This document shows, piece by piece, positions 10,981-21,998 of a DNA stretch of 64,000 nt. Source of the stretch: Stemphylium vesicarium (lineage: Eukaryota > Ascomycota > Dothideomycetes > Pleosporales > Pleosporaceae); the NCBI GenBank assembly GCA_004380135.1, contig QXCR01000006.1, positions 62,001 to 126,000 of the forward strand, given 5' to 3'. Numbering within the stretch: the stretch's first letter is position 1; every line of letters begins with the position of its first letter. Under the pieces are notes generated by a model. The model did no database searches and was not told the origin of the DNA. It saw only the letters and a program-made list of their open reading frames with translations. A program made the translations under genes and the position numbers.

Positions 10981-12115
10981 TCAAACCCAATTCTCAGTTA
11001 TCTCCTTCATTCCCTTCTCCATGCTATCCCAGCCCGCTCCTTTCACCCACATGAGTACCTCTTCCGCCCTCTTATTCGGCACCTTCATCTTGTCCACACC
11101 CAGGCCCTCGATGTTTTCCAAGAAGTTCCTCTCGGGATAAAGCTTACGCCAGATATCCATCATCTGATTGTAGCTCCATGGCTCTGCGAAAGCGAAAAGG
11201 CGCTCCGAGTCCACGTCACTGTAGACCAGTGCGGAGATGTGGACTAGTGCGCAGTCAACTGGATGAACGTACCATTGCGGACCGGCAAATGTTTTCCACA
11301 TTTCAAGCTCCTTGCCAGTCCAGGCGTCGTGGGCCCATTCAATGGTTGAAGGGTAGCCTTGGTGCTCGGGCATGAGTACGGCACCGAAATTCGCGTTGGG
11401 GAGCTTCTAGCTATTAGTCTTTTCCATTACAAAGAGATGGGAAGCATGACTTACAACAGTGTTCAACACAAACCCAGGCTGGTTTTCTTTCATCCATTTC
11501 CACGTCGCCTTCTCCGTTTCCGTTTTCATGGCTGCGTAGACGAACAATCCCGGTTTCCCGGGCTCTTCCCTCAGAATCTTGAGTGCTTTATCGTTGTAGG
11601 TATTCTCACCAACTGAGAGTTCCACATTTGGATGCGGGAAAGTCGCAGCAATAGACGAAGAAGTAAAGACGAAGCGCTTGCAGGATGACGTCCTCGCGCA
11701 AGCCTTGAGCGCATTCAGCGCTCCATTGACAGCGATGGAAATGGCGAGGTCGACATCGGAGATGCCACCGAGAGGCGAAGCGACGTGGATGAAGCCATCG
11801 ATACCTAGTAACCGAGCAAGTTTAGCTGTTCCTTCCGTCGTCTTTATGAGTGGACTGGGGAGGCGACGTACCCTCAACAACATCGTCGTAGCACCCTTCG
11901 ACGGTCATGTCCGGTACGCCGACCAGTTCAAATTTCGCAAACTTGTGCTTTCCACAGAAGTACTCGGTCAAGTACTTGTGCTTCTCAGCGTCCCTCACTG
12001 CGCCCCGCACATTGTATCCCCGCTTCAGTAACTGATCAGCAACATGGCTTCCTATCAGCCCATTCACCCCTGTCACGAAAACAGTGGCCCCAGTGTCGAG
12101 TGCAAGAGTAGGCAT
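10981..12115 (-). CDS. NAD(P)-dependent epimerase/dihydroflavonol-reductase-like SDR
   Basis: Extended short-chain dehydrogenase/reductase of the kind that reduces aldehydes or ketones with NADPH; the substrate cannot be read from the sequence. Exons 12115-11872, 11804-11455 and 11406-10981 give 339 residues. Introns are 67 and 48 nt, with GTACGT and GTAAGT donors. The N-terminal Rossmann motif is TGVNGLIGSHV (residues 15-25). An early Arg (GAVRD) after the second strand suggests NADPH preference. Catalytic residues are the Ser in FTSSS (about 129-132) and Tyr171/Lys175 in YAAMK. The ATG at 12115 has a good context (CACCATGCC) and leaves the usual short lead-in to the first strand. It is flanked by AT-richer gaps. 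The same fold serves primary and secondary metabolism, so the role is open. Confidence 0.93.
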
Positions 12116-13866
12116 GGTGACGTTTCTTAAGGCTTCCAAGTGGGGCAAGGAGACGTGGTCAGTGTAGTTGGTAAAGGGGATTTAAACTGAAGTTTGTTTT
12201 CATTCGTAGAGATACTCGGTTTCGGTCGCGCGAAATACCGCAGGGCGAGTTAGGTACTGAGAATCTTCAGGTAAGACCAAGGTTTCCAGGGGAGATTAAA
12301 TACATTTTTTTGGTGGACGATAGAGTTGCACAGAGCTAGCTGTATCCGGAAAGGCGGGATTGCATGTTGCAGGATAGGGTGGCTTGCAACTGGAATTCGT
12401 GCTTGGGCCCTGCTTTTATCCTATTGGGGAAAGAGGAAGGCTGCCTGGGCTGCTGCCATTGATTTCTAACCGGCGGGGTCGAGGTCATGTTCTGATTTGG
12501 AAGCTTCGATGGGAGAAAAAAACATGACGTGAGCGCGACTTGTGTTTGGAAAATGGTCACCAGCGATGGCTGCCTAAGTAATATGGAATGTATGTGTCTT
12601 AACCTGCTTTATGTAATAGTGTCGCTACCAGCTAGGAGTATTAAGAATATTATATGCTACGCTTTGCAGCGACTGGAGCGCACATGGCATGTTCACGTAG
12701 TTGTTTTGATGACTTCAACAAGAAAGATGAGAAAACCACAGAATTATGAGTAGCTGAGCGCATTAGATATGTTCCTCCAGACACCAAGTTTTGGCTTCAT
12801 AACGTGGAAGAGATTGACTCTGGAAACAGCGTAATTCGACATCGTAACATAAGGAACCGTGCTCCGGCAGCATGTTGTTGCGATTTCTGCGACTCGTTTG
12901 AGTCACATGGGGGCTTTTGAAAGACGCCACAAGCATGGAAGAGGCATAGAGCATTTTTCGATGGGAAAGTAAAGTAAATGTCTTCCCGGAACGAGAGGAG
13001 GTGGGCACAGCTCATCGGGTGTCAGCGAATTATATTTCAATGCCAAATCCAAGAGCCAGCCCACCCCAGACATATATCTGTCGACCTTGGGATTTTCAAT
13101 TTGGAAATGACGACCTTTTTGTGGTAGAAGATCAAAGAAACAGAGTGGAGAAGGAAAGTCGGATAGGTTTTTATATGCACGGAAACCCATAGAGGCACAT
13201 TTGTGCAGCAACGAAATTGTTTCGGTAGATATACTGATGCTCCCAAGCTTCTCGATAAGCCTTTATCCTCAATCGAGAAAAGGCATCGATGTCCTCCATG
13301 GGGGGTTTTTTTTTGATACAGCAGTTCGAAGTCATCACAAGAGCATATTCGTATTTTGTATCGGCCTTTCGCAATGCCAAAGGATGTCGCAATCCCATGA
13401 ATTATTTTTGGAAAAGCTTTGGATGACATGAGAAATCGTCAGAACGAATTGTAAGTAAAGGCATGGAGACTGGGTGTCGGCAACATGAACTCGACATGAT
13501 ACTCTTGGGACATAAGAGGATGAAATCGTGTTTTGGAGCACATCAGCAGAGAGACATTACGAAGTTGCCCCGTCGTTTTGACTAAGAGTAATATTTAGTA
13601 TCAGGGAACTTTAGTATCAAAAGCCGGGCTTCTTCAGAAGTAGGAAAAGTGAGCTGTAGCAGACACGGAAGCGTTTAAATGTAGCCTCTTTGGAACAAGG
13701 AAAAGACATACGCAGCCGCTATATGGCTTTTAGAGCAAGCCAGTAGCTGCGGTAGACAAAGAAAGATGTTTAGAGAGACTAAGTGACGGTTATATAGACA
13801 TGAAAGTGACCCGTGACGCCGCATTAGCACGGCTTTGATCAAACACTGTTGTGACGATGGGTCCAA
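12116..13866. other. 1.75-kb AT-rich gap without genes
   Basis: Between two accessory oxidoreductase genes on the same strand. It is visibly AT-rich, notably 12580-12760 and 12780-13700, with many short frames on both strands and no recognisable domain. It could be a decayed repeat or simply long flanking DNA. The left end holds the epimerase promoter and the right end the 3' UTR of the FAD enzyme. Confidence 0.45.
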
Positions 13867-15316
13867 CTACAATTTGCCTCGGCTCTTCTCCATCTCTTCC
13901 TGCAATACCAATCCAACAGGTCCACCTCGACTTCCGTCACCTGCCCACTGATCTTCAGGGATGCGCTCAACTGGCCATTCCCATCGGCCCTTGAAGTCCT
14001 CTGGTGTGCGTCCTTGTATACATTCAACGATGCTGTCACCAATAACAGGCAAGAACTTGAAACCATGGCCCGAGCCGCCACTGGCAACGAACAAGCCCTT
14101 GTACTTGGGGTGATACGAGATCAAAAAGTCGCCATCCCTCGTGTCATTGTACCAGCAGATCTTCGATTTGGTAAAGGGTCGCGATGGTATAGCAATTGAT
14201 GGGTGTATCGCTTTCAAGAAGTCTCGACATTGACGTTGTGCTTCTACCGGGACGGTCTGCGATGGGTCGTCTACGCCTGTGTAGGGCAAGGAGACCGTGA
14301 TCGTCTCGTTCGGATCTTCCGACTCTGGGTGTGGGATTGTTGTTGGGTTGAGGTAGCCGTGGCCGTGACGCGCTACCTTGAGGAGTTTACGAGAAGGCGG
14401 GATCATGAAAAGGCCATGTGACAAGTTCAGGATAGTTGGCTTGTCACCCATCTTCGCTTGCTCTTCTTCGGAAATCGACATATAGCAGAGGGCCTGTCCA
14501 GTCGCTTTGCATATCCCACGCAAGTCTATGAGCGCAGCTGTCCATGCACCTGCTGCCAGAATCGTCAGGTCGGCCTTCATTTCGCTCGAGTCGTTGAAAC
14601 GAACGCCAGATACGGTGTTGGTCTTGTGATCGATCAACAACTTCTTCACCTGCTTGGTGACGAAGTTGACCCTGTTCAGGCTTTCCACCTTTTCGCGGAA
14701 CCACATCATGGCGCCCTCGGCGTCTGCCCAACCGGAGCTCCAGTTGACATATCCTGTGCAGCCATTACCCCATGGATCCCTGCCCTCGAGGCCACAAGCC
14801 CTGCCAATGTCTTCTGTTGAGTTCAGAACCTCAACCTTGTCCGTTCCGATGGCGCGCACGTTTGCCAGCGATTCAGAAACGTACTTTTGCTCTGGCCCCC
14901 AGGCAGTCACACAAAGTCCGACCTCATGGTAGTGTTCGGTCGCGAAGTCGGTTCGCCAGCGGTTTTGCGCGATGGTAGCGAGGCGGTTGTAGCGTGCGGC
15001 AGCGTAGTCGGGACGGATTATGCGCGAGGCATCGATCTATTGGTCGTTGTTTGAGCTTGCGGTCTTTATGGAGAAGGTCGAATGCGAGCGCCGATAAAAG
15101 TTGCTCAAGGCACATGGGACTGGAGAATGTACATTGTATTGTTCTACTTACACTGGAACCATCAGGAGTTGGGAAAGGCTGACGATCTACAACAGTGATT
15201 GAGGTATCTTTGTATTCTGGGTTTTGGCACAGGGAGTAAGCAGTAGAAAGGCCAAAAGCACCGCTTCCGACGATCAAAATGGATGAAGGGATATTAGAAG
15301 ACGTAGAGGATGCCAT
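13867..15316 (-). CDS. FAD-dependent amine oxidase, fructosyl-amino-acid/sarcosine oxidase-like
   Basis: Oxidises an N-substituted amino acid (fructosyl amino acid, sarcosine or pipecolate-like) with release of hydrogen peroxide; exact substrate unknown. Exons 15316-15152 and 15036-13867 give 444 residues, the usual amadoriase length. The intron is 115 nt with a GTAAGT donor. The N-terminal FAD-binding Rossmann motif is VGSGAFGLSTAYSL (Gly17, Gly19, Gly22); classical amadoriases carry GAGTWG here, so this one is divergent. Cys349 in KSKICWYND sits where this family attaches FAD covalently, followed by DGDFLISYHP and the C-terminal FAD loop GGSGHGFKFLPVIG. The chain ends SRGKL, close to but not a canonical PTS1 peroxisomal signal. 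Head-to-head with OMS1, 307 bp apart. Confidence 0.93.
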
Positions 15317-15623
15317 TGCGCACGGTCCGAGGCGATTGTCCACAAGCAAGAATAAACGCAAAGAAAAGTAGAAGCGCAAGAAAAGTCGACCTACATCCGT
15401 GAAGAAGCCGTGCAAGTGCCACTAGAGGGCCGATATCGTTGACTGATGGCGGACGTCGGCTTTGCACGGTTCAGAATCTCGGGGTTTGCAGGGAGCTTTG
15501 ACGCTACCGGCCGATTGGGTCGCGCATGGAAAGATTTGAGGCTTCAAGTCAACACCAAGCAACTTCGCCAATTGCATACCAACGACACCTGGTGAACGTT
15601 CCGTAGGCACGGTATCGCACACA
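15317..15623. promoter_or_regulatory. Shared divergent promoter region (FAD oxidase / OMS1)
   Basis: The two start codons face away from each other with only 307 bp between, so both 5' leaders and core promoters must lie here. No TATA box or known operator was recognised. Co-regulation is possible but not shown. Confidence 0.5.
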
Positions 15624-16727
15624 ATGGCGAAGCTTCCCAAGCCTCCAAAGTCGTTTCCCATAAAATCTACGATACCGACGAAGCGCGCCGCACCGCTCCC
15701 CAGGCGAATACCCCAAGCACCGTCCGCTACTGAGCCATCACTACGCGCACCCGAAAACCAGACACCCGAACAAGCAGCGAAGAGAGTATGGGCAGCGAGG
15801 CCACGGCTATCAGATCTCCAGCGATTATCGGACGAAGAACTGAAGTCGGCGCAACATCAGGCCAAGCTGCGGAGATGGAGACAATGGCCCATGTTCGGCA
15901 TCGGGCTGATCGCTTTTGGCATGGGCACATACGCAACCATGCTCTGGACGTCGCTGACTCAGGATGCGGATCTGAAAGACTTGCCAGCGGATCTCTCTGA
16001 TCGTTTCGACAAGGAAGCTGAGGGATACGACGAGAAAGTGGACACATCGGAGATGCTACTCTTCTTGACGTCGAAGCGAAAGAAGCTCACTGCTATGGCC
16101 AAGGGACACGTGTTGGAGGTGGCAGTGGGTACGGGCAGGAACATACCCTATTACAAAACAAAGCAATGCGCGACCGTGACGCTGCTCGACTCAAGTGGGC
16201 CTATGTTGGGCGTCGCGAAGCGGAAGTGGAATGACACGCACAAGGAGTACTTTAGCCGCGTCTTCTTCAAGCAGCAGTCGGCCATAGACCCAATAACGCC
16301 TCCCTATGGTGCCCAGGATGGATATGACACGGTGTTACAGACCATGGGACTCTGCTCCACGCCAGAGCCTGTGAAGCTACTGCAGAATCTAGAGGCGTCC
16401 ACGAACGAGAACGGGCAGATACTGCTGCTTGAGCATGGCAAGTCGCATTACGAGTGGCTCAACAATATGTTGGACAAGACAGCCCCCGCGCACGCCGACG
16501 AGCATGGCTGCTGGTGGAACAAGGACATTGGCAAGATTGTCGAGGAGAGCGGGTTGGAGGTTGTAGACATTAAGCGCTACAACTTCGGCACGACGTGGTG
16601 GCTCCAGTTGAAGCCGAGAAAAGGCATGCGGCAGAGGCTGAGCGAGGCGGTTCTAAATGCGCAGCCGCCCGCTGCGCAAGCCGGGCCCGCTGTTCCACAG
16701 AAGCCCTTCTGGTGGTTGTGGAGTTGA
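15624..16727 (+). CDS. OMS1: Mitochondrial methyltransferase-like protein OMS1
   Basis: Class I SAM-dependent methyltransferase-like protein of the mitochondrial inner membrane. In yeast OMS1 was found as a multicopy suppressor of oxa1 defects; its substrate is not well defined. One exon, 367 residues. The first 55 residues are basic and Pro-rich with no acidic start, consistent with a mitochondrial presequence. One membrane segment lies at about 89-108 (WPMFGIGLIAFGMGTYATML). The SAM motif is VLEVAVGTGRN at 163-173, followed by the acidic strand end TLLDSS. QTMGLCS and the ILLLEHGKSHYEWLN region match the Oms1/UbiE-like pattern, and a Trp-rich tail ends the chain. ATG at 15624 has a good context (CACAATGGC). 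The family assignment is by pattern and is fairly secure. Confidence 0.88.
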   Translation: MAKLPKPPKSFPIKSTIPTKRAAPLPRRIPQAPSATEPSLRAPENQTPEQAAKRVWAARPRLSDLQRLSDEELKSAQHQAKLRRWRQWPMFGIGLIAFGMGTYATMLWTSLTQDADLKDLPADLSDRFDKEAEGYDEKVDTSEMLLFLTSKRKKLTAMAKGHVLEVAVGTGRNIPYYKTKQCATVTLLDSSGPMLGVAKRKWNDTHKEYFSRVFFKQQSAIDPITPPYGAQDGYDTVLQTMGLCSTPEPVKLLQNLEASTNENGQILLLEHGKSHYEWLNNMLDKTAPAHADEHGCWWNKDIGKIVEESGLEVVDIKRYNFGTTWWLQLKPRKGMRQRLSEAVLNAQPPAAQAGPAVPQKPFWWLWS

Positions 16728-19140
16728 AAACTCACCGTATTACCTTCTCCACCCCGCATTGCTGAGAATGTGGGGACATGCCACTATGAGACACAGCGCG
16801 TGCTAAGGCTGGGCTACGTAGAGTTGCTGGATGATATCAGCAAGCTTAGTTTTGTTGAAAACGACGTAAACTTTACGCGTCGTTGTGCTGGAGGAGGGGA
16901 ACGACCCGATGCGGTAATTCCAGGATCGCGCCCATCGTTAACTTGGGGGACCCAACAGAAGGTGAAGCGAGATCTGCGGTCGGGATCATGGGCAATGCAC
17001 AAGATCGCGTCACTACTCTCCGAGCTGCGAGCGCGATGTGGCTCGCCCAAACTTTGATCTGTCTTATCGTCAGGCCACGCCATGTGGTTTCATGTGCTGA
17101 GCGTCGCTATCTCGTACCGCTGGGCCATGGGCTCACGCGTCGTAATCGCCTCTCCGAGCCCCTCCAACGCCCCTCCAACGCCCCTCGCACAGCGGCCATG
17201 CAGATGCTATCTGACTCGACGTCTTCAGAGGTGGGAACAAGCAAACAATCATGCGTCTTCACCGTCTTTCACCACTTGCCAACTTCCTCATCCAGCCCAC
17301 ACTTCGTCTGGGGAAGCTGGGTAGCGCATCCGAGAAACTGTTTGCCCACAGCTCAAGTGCGGCGCCAGACCTTCCAGTTCCCCACAAATGGTGACGCTGT
17401 GCTGCGCATGCAGACCGGACCTGGCTCCATGCGCCTGTCCCCATCGGGCAAAGACATATGCACAACCCATGTCGCATCATCGGGAGTGATGGCAACTCGC
17501 GTGCGCAATGTTTGGGGCAATGTCGCGATGCGGAGTGCCCTTCTGTGAAACAGAGGCTCCAGCAATGCCGCTGCTGAGCGCCAAAAACGGCGGCTGGTAG
17601 ATTGCACAACGTACCCTGCCTTTGCCCGAGATTACTAGCCTCACTCTGCCGGCAACGCTTCGCCGTTCGCATGTCGTCGTTGCCGAGGACTGGCCGCAGG
17701 GCCACAGGGAAAAGTTCCGTCAAAGAAAAATTCGAGAAAAGTGTGCTCACCGCCCTGGGGCATCCCGGCTCCAGCGTTGAGGCTAAATCCACTTTTGCAG
17801 CTAGACGAAACCTTAGAACAAGGATGCTCACGCTCTGGAACTAGATGATATGCACGCAGCATCAGATCATAGAAAGGTGTCCAACCAGTCGCATCATGGC
17901 CGTTTGAATGCCTGGAGTAGGGAACGAATTGAGGCGGTCAGCTGGCGGGACAGCTGTGACGACCCGCCTACGTGCAGGTGGAAATGGGAGCGGACGAAGT
18001 GCGTCAAGCATGTCGAGCATGACATTCCTTTGGCGGAAAATCCATCTCAGGGCAAAGGGCCACCGTACCCATCGCGGAGGTTTATCGGCTGGCAATCATC
18101 CCTACCAGCGTGCCAGCAAGGACTAGCATGTACCACTTATCCTCTGCTCGGCACGAGATGGTAAGAGATGCAAGTGCGGTGTTCACTGCTCCGAGCGCAG
18201 CTGAGGCCCTTTGATGCCCGAAGCTCGACACAACAAGAGGGGCAATTCGTTAACGCCAACAACGGCATTGGCCAGCAAAGCGAGACCTGTACGAGACGTT
18301 GGAGCAGGCAGCCGGTGAAGCCACGCCGTGATGGCGTCCGGCGACTACTTGCTTTTAGAGTACTCTACCGTGTGGTACATGCAGGCGGCCACGGCATCTT
18401 TGATAGGAGCGTAGCAGCGCAACGCTCTAGCCCCTGGCCAACAAAGCAAAAACGGGCTCTAAAAGTAGTATGCTGTCATAACCAGAGCGAGAATCCCTGG
18501 GTACATTCACCCTGCTACTGCGCACGGTCTCTTACCGGAGCCTAGTCGCTCCTTCTTCACCCAGTGCTCCACCACGCCTCCGACCTTTCCCTCGTCACAT
18601 CCCCTCTTCTCATCACCCCTCGAACTCCATCAGGGACCGTCAGCAATTGTTCTGTCCGGTTCGCTCTTTGCCTTTCTACTGTTCCTTTGCTTGCTGTGCT
18701 GTTGCTGCGACACTTGGTTGTGTTGCACGATTTGGTTCGATCTAGAGGCAACCGCTCGCCATCGCCGAGTTACGTATTCACTCTTCTGCCTTCAGGAGGC
18801 GAGTTGCGTAGCCGTGACAAGACGAGTGCCACTCAGCGTCCATCACCTCCAAGCCATCCCTCCCACAATAATCCGGCGCACTTTTCAACGCCAACCCTGC
18901 AGTGCAGACAGAAGCGTCGCACGCTACCTTGCATACTCGGCGGCAGCGCGCTTGGTGGCATAGGCTGCATTGCATTCCTACCGGACCAATCGACATCCCT
19001 GGGCATTCTCGCAGTAACAAAACACTTTTGGCTGCACACCCTCTACCAGCCTCAATAATATACCCTTTTCTCCCTTGGGACTCCCCGTTCATCTTCCCTT
19101 ACTACTTGCGCGACTATAGCGACTGTGTCGCCGCGACAAG
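16728..19140. other. 2.4-kb gap upstream of the GDS1-like gene
   Basis: No protein gene could be supported, although frames of 80-220 codons occur on both strands; base composition is moderately GC-rich, which produces such frames by chance. A short tandem repeat (CCCCTCCAACG, two copies) lies at about 17159-17182. From about 18540 the plus strand becomes pyrimidine-rich (TCCTTCTTCACCC, CCCTCGTCACATCCCC), typical of promoters and 5' leaders in these fungi, so a long 5' UTR for the downstream gene is likely. Confidence 0.45.
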
Positions 19141-20409
19141 ATGCCCTACAACACTCGCCGCAAGTCGCTGTCGTTGCCGTCCCTCGGCATCCAGCTACCA
19201 GGAGGGCCCCGATCCGCGCGCTCACCGCCTTCGACAAGCGACGGTCAGCACGTCGCGAAGAAACAGAAACGCACACATTCCGGCTCTCTCTCATCGGCGC
19301 TTCCATCACCATCACGACCATCGGCACTGCGCATCGATGAGCACCGACCTAAAAGCTCAGGCCGCGTCGCCGACACCCCGCCACCGTCACCAGGCGGCGA
19401 GTCCGGCACCACCAAGGTTGACACCCAAGGTATCGATGACGAGATTGTCGTCGGCGTCATCGAGCAGCTCGAGAAGACGGGCAACCGGCCTCACCTGCTC
19501 AAGGAGCTCGCGCTGGTCCTGTCGCCCATCATTCCCATTGTCGAGAGGTACGTACCCAAACTTTGAGAGTCCAAGCTTAGCTCATAGTTACTCACGCTGA
19601 CGTGCACTAGCTCTGCGAACCCAGCAGCCATTATCTCGTCCCGCTTAGCAACCTACCTAAAGCGCAATTGGACCGCACTATCGAGATGTCCCCTCGACAA
19701 GAAGCTTGTCGGTACGCACCCAAAGCGCGTTTACTACTTCCTGTCCACCTGCCCACACCAACCGATACCCGCCGACGGGGGTAGTGCCCCAGTCGCGCCA
19801 CGTATCGTGACACCATCGCTTTCGTCTGCTACTTCTGAAGAAGAAGACATGGACGCGAGATCAAGAGGTCGCATGTCGCCATCGCCAGAGTTGGATCTCT
19901 CCGACTACGACAGCAACGCCAGCGACCCCTTCTCCAACCAAAGCCACCCTCCTACGACTGCCAACATTTCACACAACCGCCGTGCCCAGTCACCTCCATT
20001 AGAAAAGGACGAACGCGAGTTTACTCAGACCGCGTCGTTCCTTCAGCAACGCCGCATGAGCCAAGAAGCGGAGCGTGAGCGATCTGCCAGCGCATCTGCC
20101 GAGCCGACACAAAGCAGCGACGTCAAGATGGAAGAGATCGCTGTCTCCGTCGAGGAGACAATAGAGAGCGCCGCACGCAAAGATTCGGAAGCGGCGGCAG
20201 CCCTTTTTGGCCAAATGGACCACCTCATGAACTTCCATTCTACTCTTTCGCCCAGCAGCCCTGCGTTGAAACCTACACTCCACCTCGACATGCCGCCACC
20301 CTCGCTCAAGCGCAAAGAGATAAAACTCGAGCTTGACGACGACTGGGTCATGAGGAGCCCGGAGCTAATTGACCTTGACGAGCTTGATGACCTTTTCGGT
20401 GGCTACTAG
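19141..20409 (+). CDS. GDS1-like winged-helix nuclear protein
   Basis: Exons 19141-19547 and 19611-20409 give 401 residues. The 63-nt intron has a GTACGT donor, a CTGAC branch point ten bases before the acceptor, and a CTAG end; it splits a Ser codon. A basic Ser-rich N-terminus with a KKQKR nuclear-signal-like patch (about residues 41-45) precedes a helical domain. That domain includes IDDEIVVGVIEQLEKTGNRPHLLKELALVLSP and then NPAAIISSRLATYLKRNWTALSRCPLDK, with KRVYYFLST as the wing strand. This is the pattern of the fungal GDS1 winged-helix domain. In yeast GDS1 affects growth on glycerol, so a role in transcription linked to respiration is inferred. The C-terminal half is acidic and disordered and ends in a strongly acidic stretch (LIDLDELDDLF), resembling an activation region. 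Confidence 0.84.
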
Positions 20410-21998
20410 GCCGCCTCTCAATCTGCGCCATTTCGGCACATGATATTTACGATTCTCCTGGGGCACGTTTTCTCATCTATTTCCACTATATCTATTGTAT
20501 TTCTCTCCTCATTGTCGTTTTCCTCACAGCGTATGTCCTAGATGGATTCATTCTGCGCTCGCGCTGCATTATACACTCTAGGGATGGTCGTATATCGCAT
20601 GGAGTTCTTGAGATCTGGTTGTCTAGGAAGGAATTCTGTACGATACGTGTAGAGTGTAGTTGTGCGATAGGAGCCAAGGCGTCTGGCTGATGCGCTGGAT
20701 TGTTACTTGGCGCAGGAATGTGTGGATCCGAGAGGTGTTGGCGGACAACATCTGGCGCTGTTGCAGCTGCAGCGGCGAGACAGCAAATTGACTCAAAGGA
20801 ACTGGACTACTATGTAAAAGTTCTTGAAATTGAAAAACAATTGATATGCTTAATCACAATGCATTGCGTGCACCGTGGTCAAGATGTATGCGCATTGTCT
20901 TGCCACAATCTCTAATGTTGTCGCCGTGTTTTGGTGTACCGGGTTGTCCCTTACATCCACGTACCGCTCCCTCACCGCCCGAGTTGTATGCCCTCTGCAC
21001 CTAAGCCTACACCTGGCATTGGTCTAATGCAGAACAGAGTGGAAAAATTGGGGCCTTACCAGGCGGTCTGCCTGTGCCCAATGCGTGCTCGATTTGACCC
21101 AGAACGATCTAGTCTTAGAAGGGGAAGTGAGCCTGTGATTCGCGACGCCTGATGGAGAAGTTGCGGTCGAGTGCGATGTGCTGGAGACCGCCTCACTTTC
21201 AACGAACACGAACAGCAAACGGCCGAGTGTTGGGCTCGCAAATCTCTGCATACTCCTCCACGCGTTGCTGGGAAGCTTGGGACAATATACAATCTCGTGC
21301 AATCGCCTGTTCGCAGAGAAGAGGCTGGGTAAGCGAGTCCAATGACTTGGGCACCCCCAGCCTACAGCAAAGCTTTGAAGCCGACGCCCAACCTCACGCC
21401 GTAAGAGTGCGCTGTGCGCTACGCGACACGTCCGCTCCATCTCTCTTCTCATATTGACTGCCCAAGCCCCCCGAGTTCCACGCACCCTTCGTGCCCTGCG
21501 TCAAAGTGCTTGCTGCAGGTTCCCGAGGTTGCTGAGGTTCCAGTCTGCCTCGCTTACTCCCGCCAGACGAGTTTGAAGAGTTGGGACAACAGGCCGGCAC
21601 ACCGTAAAAACCGGAGGCTGGGGATTCACGACACGACCATCTCGACCGTTCGTTGGAAGTTGGGTGGGTTTACGACGAAACGCATCGTTCCGTAGACTCT
21701 TGCAGAGCTCACGTGGCACCATCGAATTGGACCCCGGATACAAGCAACAAGGCTGCCGCTGTCCTGCAGATAAGCCAACACATAGCGCTCTCGATCATCG
21801 ACACCCGATCAGACAACCACACACCCAGTCGCAGCATTGCCTGTTAACAAATCCCGCCGCAGCCGCAAAAGGCATACTCATACTCATATTGACGCTTTCC
21901 GTCCTGACTCACCTTTTGCCTGGGCTACGTCGACTCCTCGCCAACAGCTACCTTTTTCAAAGGCACACCTGAACAGGACCCGGAAACTTAAGAAGAAA
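20410..21998. other. 1.6-kb gap between plus-strand genes
   Basis: Holds the 3' UTR of the GDS1-like gene and the promoter and leader of the DUF2235 gene. The frame of the latter is open back to about 21837 but contains no upstream in-frame ATG there, so 21999 is the first start. No other gene is seen; the several 60-150 codon frames look random. Confidence 0.45.

Noticed and set aside
8078..15316. Possible secondary-metabolite cluster around the SDR and FAD enzymes
   Set aside because: No PKS, NRPS, terpene synthase, transporter or pathway regulator is present, and OMS1 follows directly.
17259..17831. 190-codon minus-strand frame in the 16.7-19.1 kb gap
   Set aside because: Cys/Arg/His-rich random-looking translation, competing frames on both strands, no splice structure.
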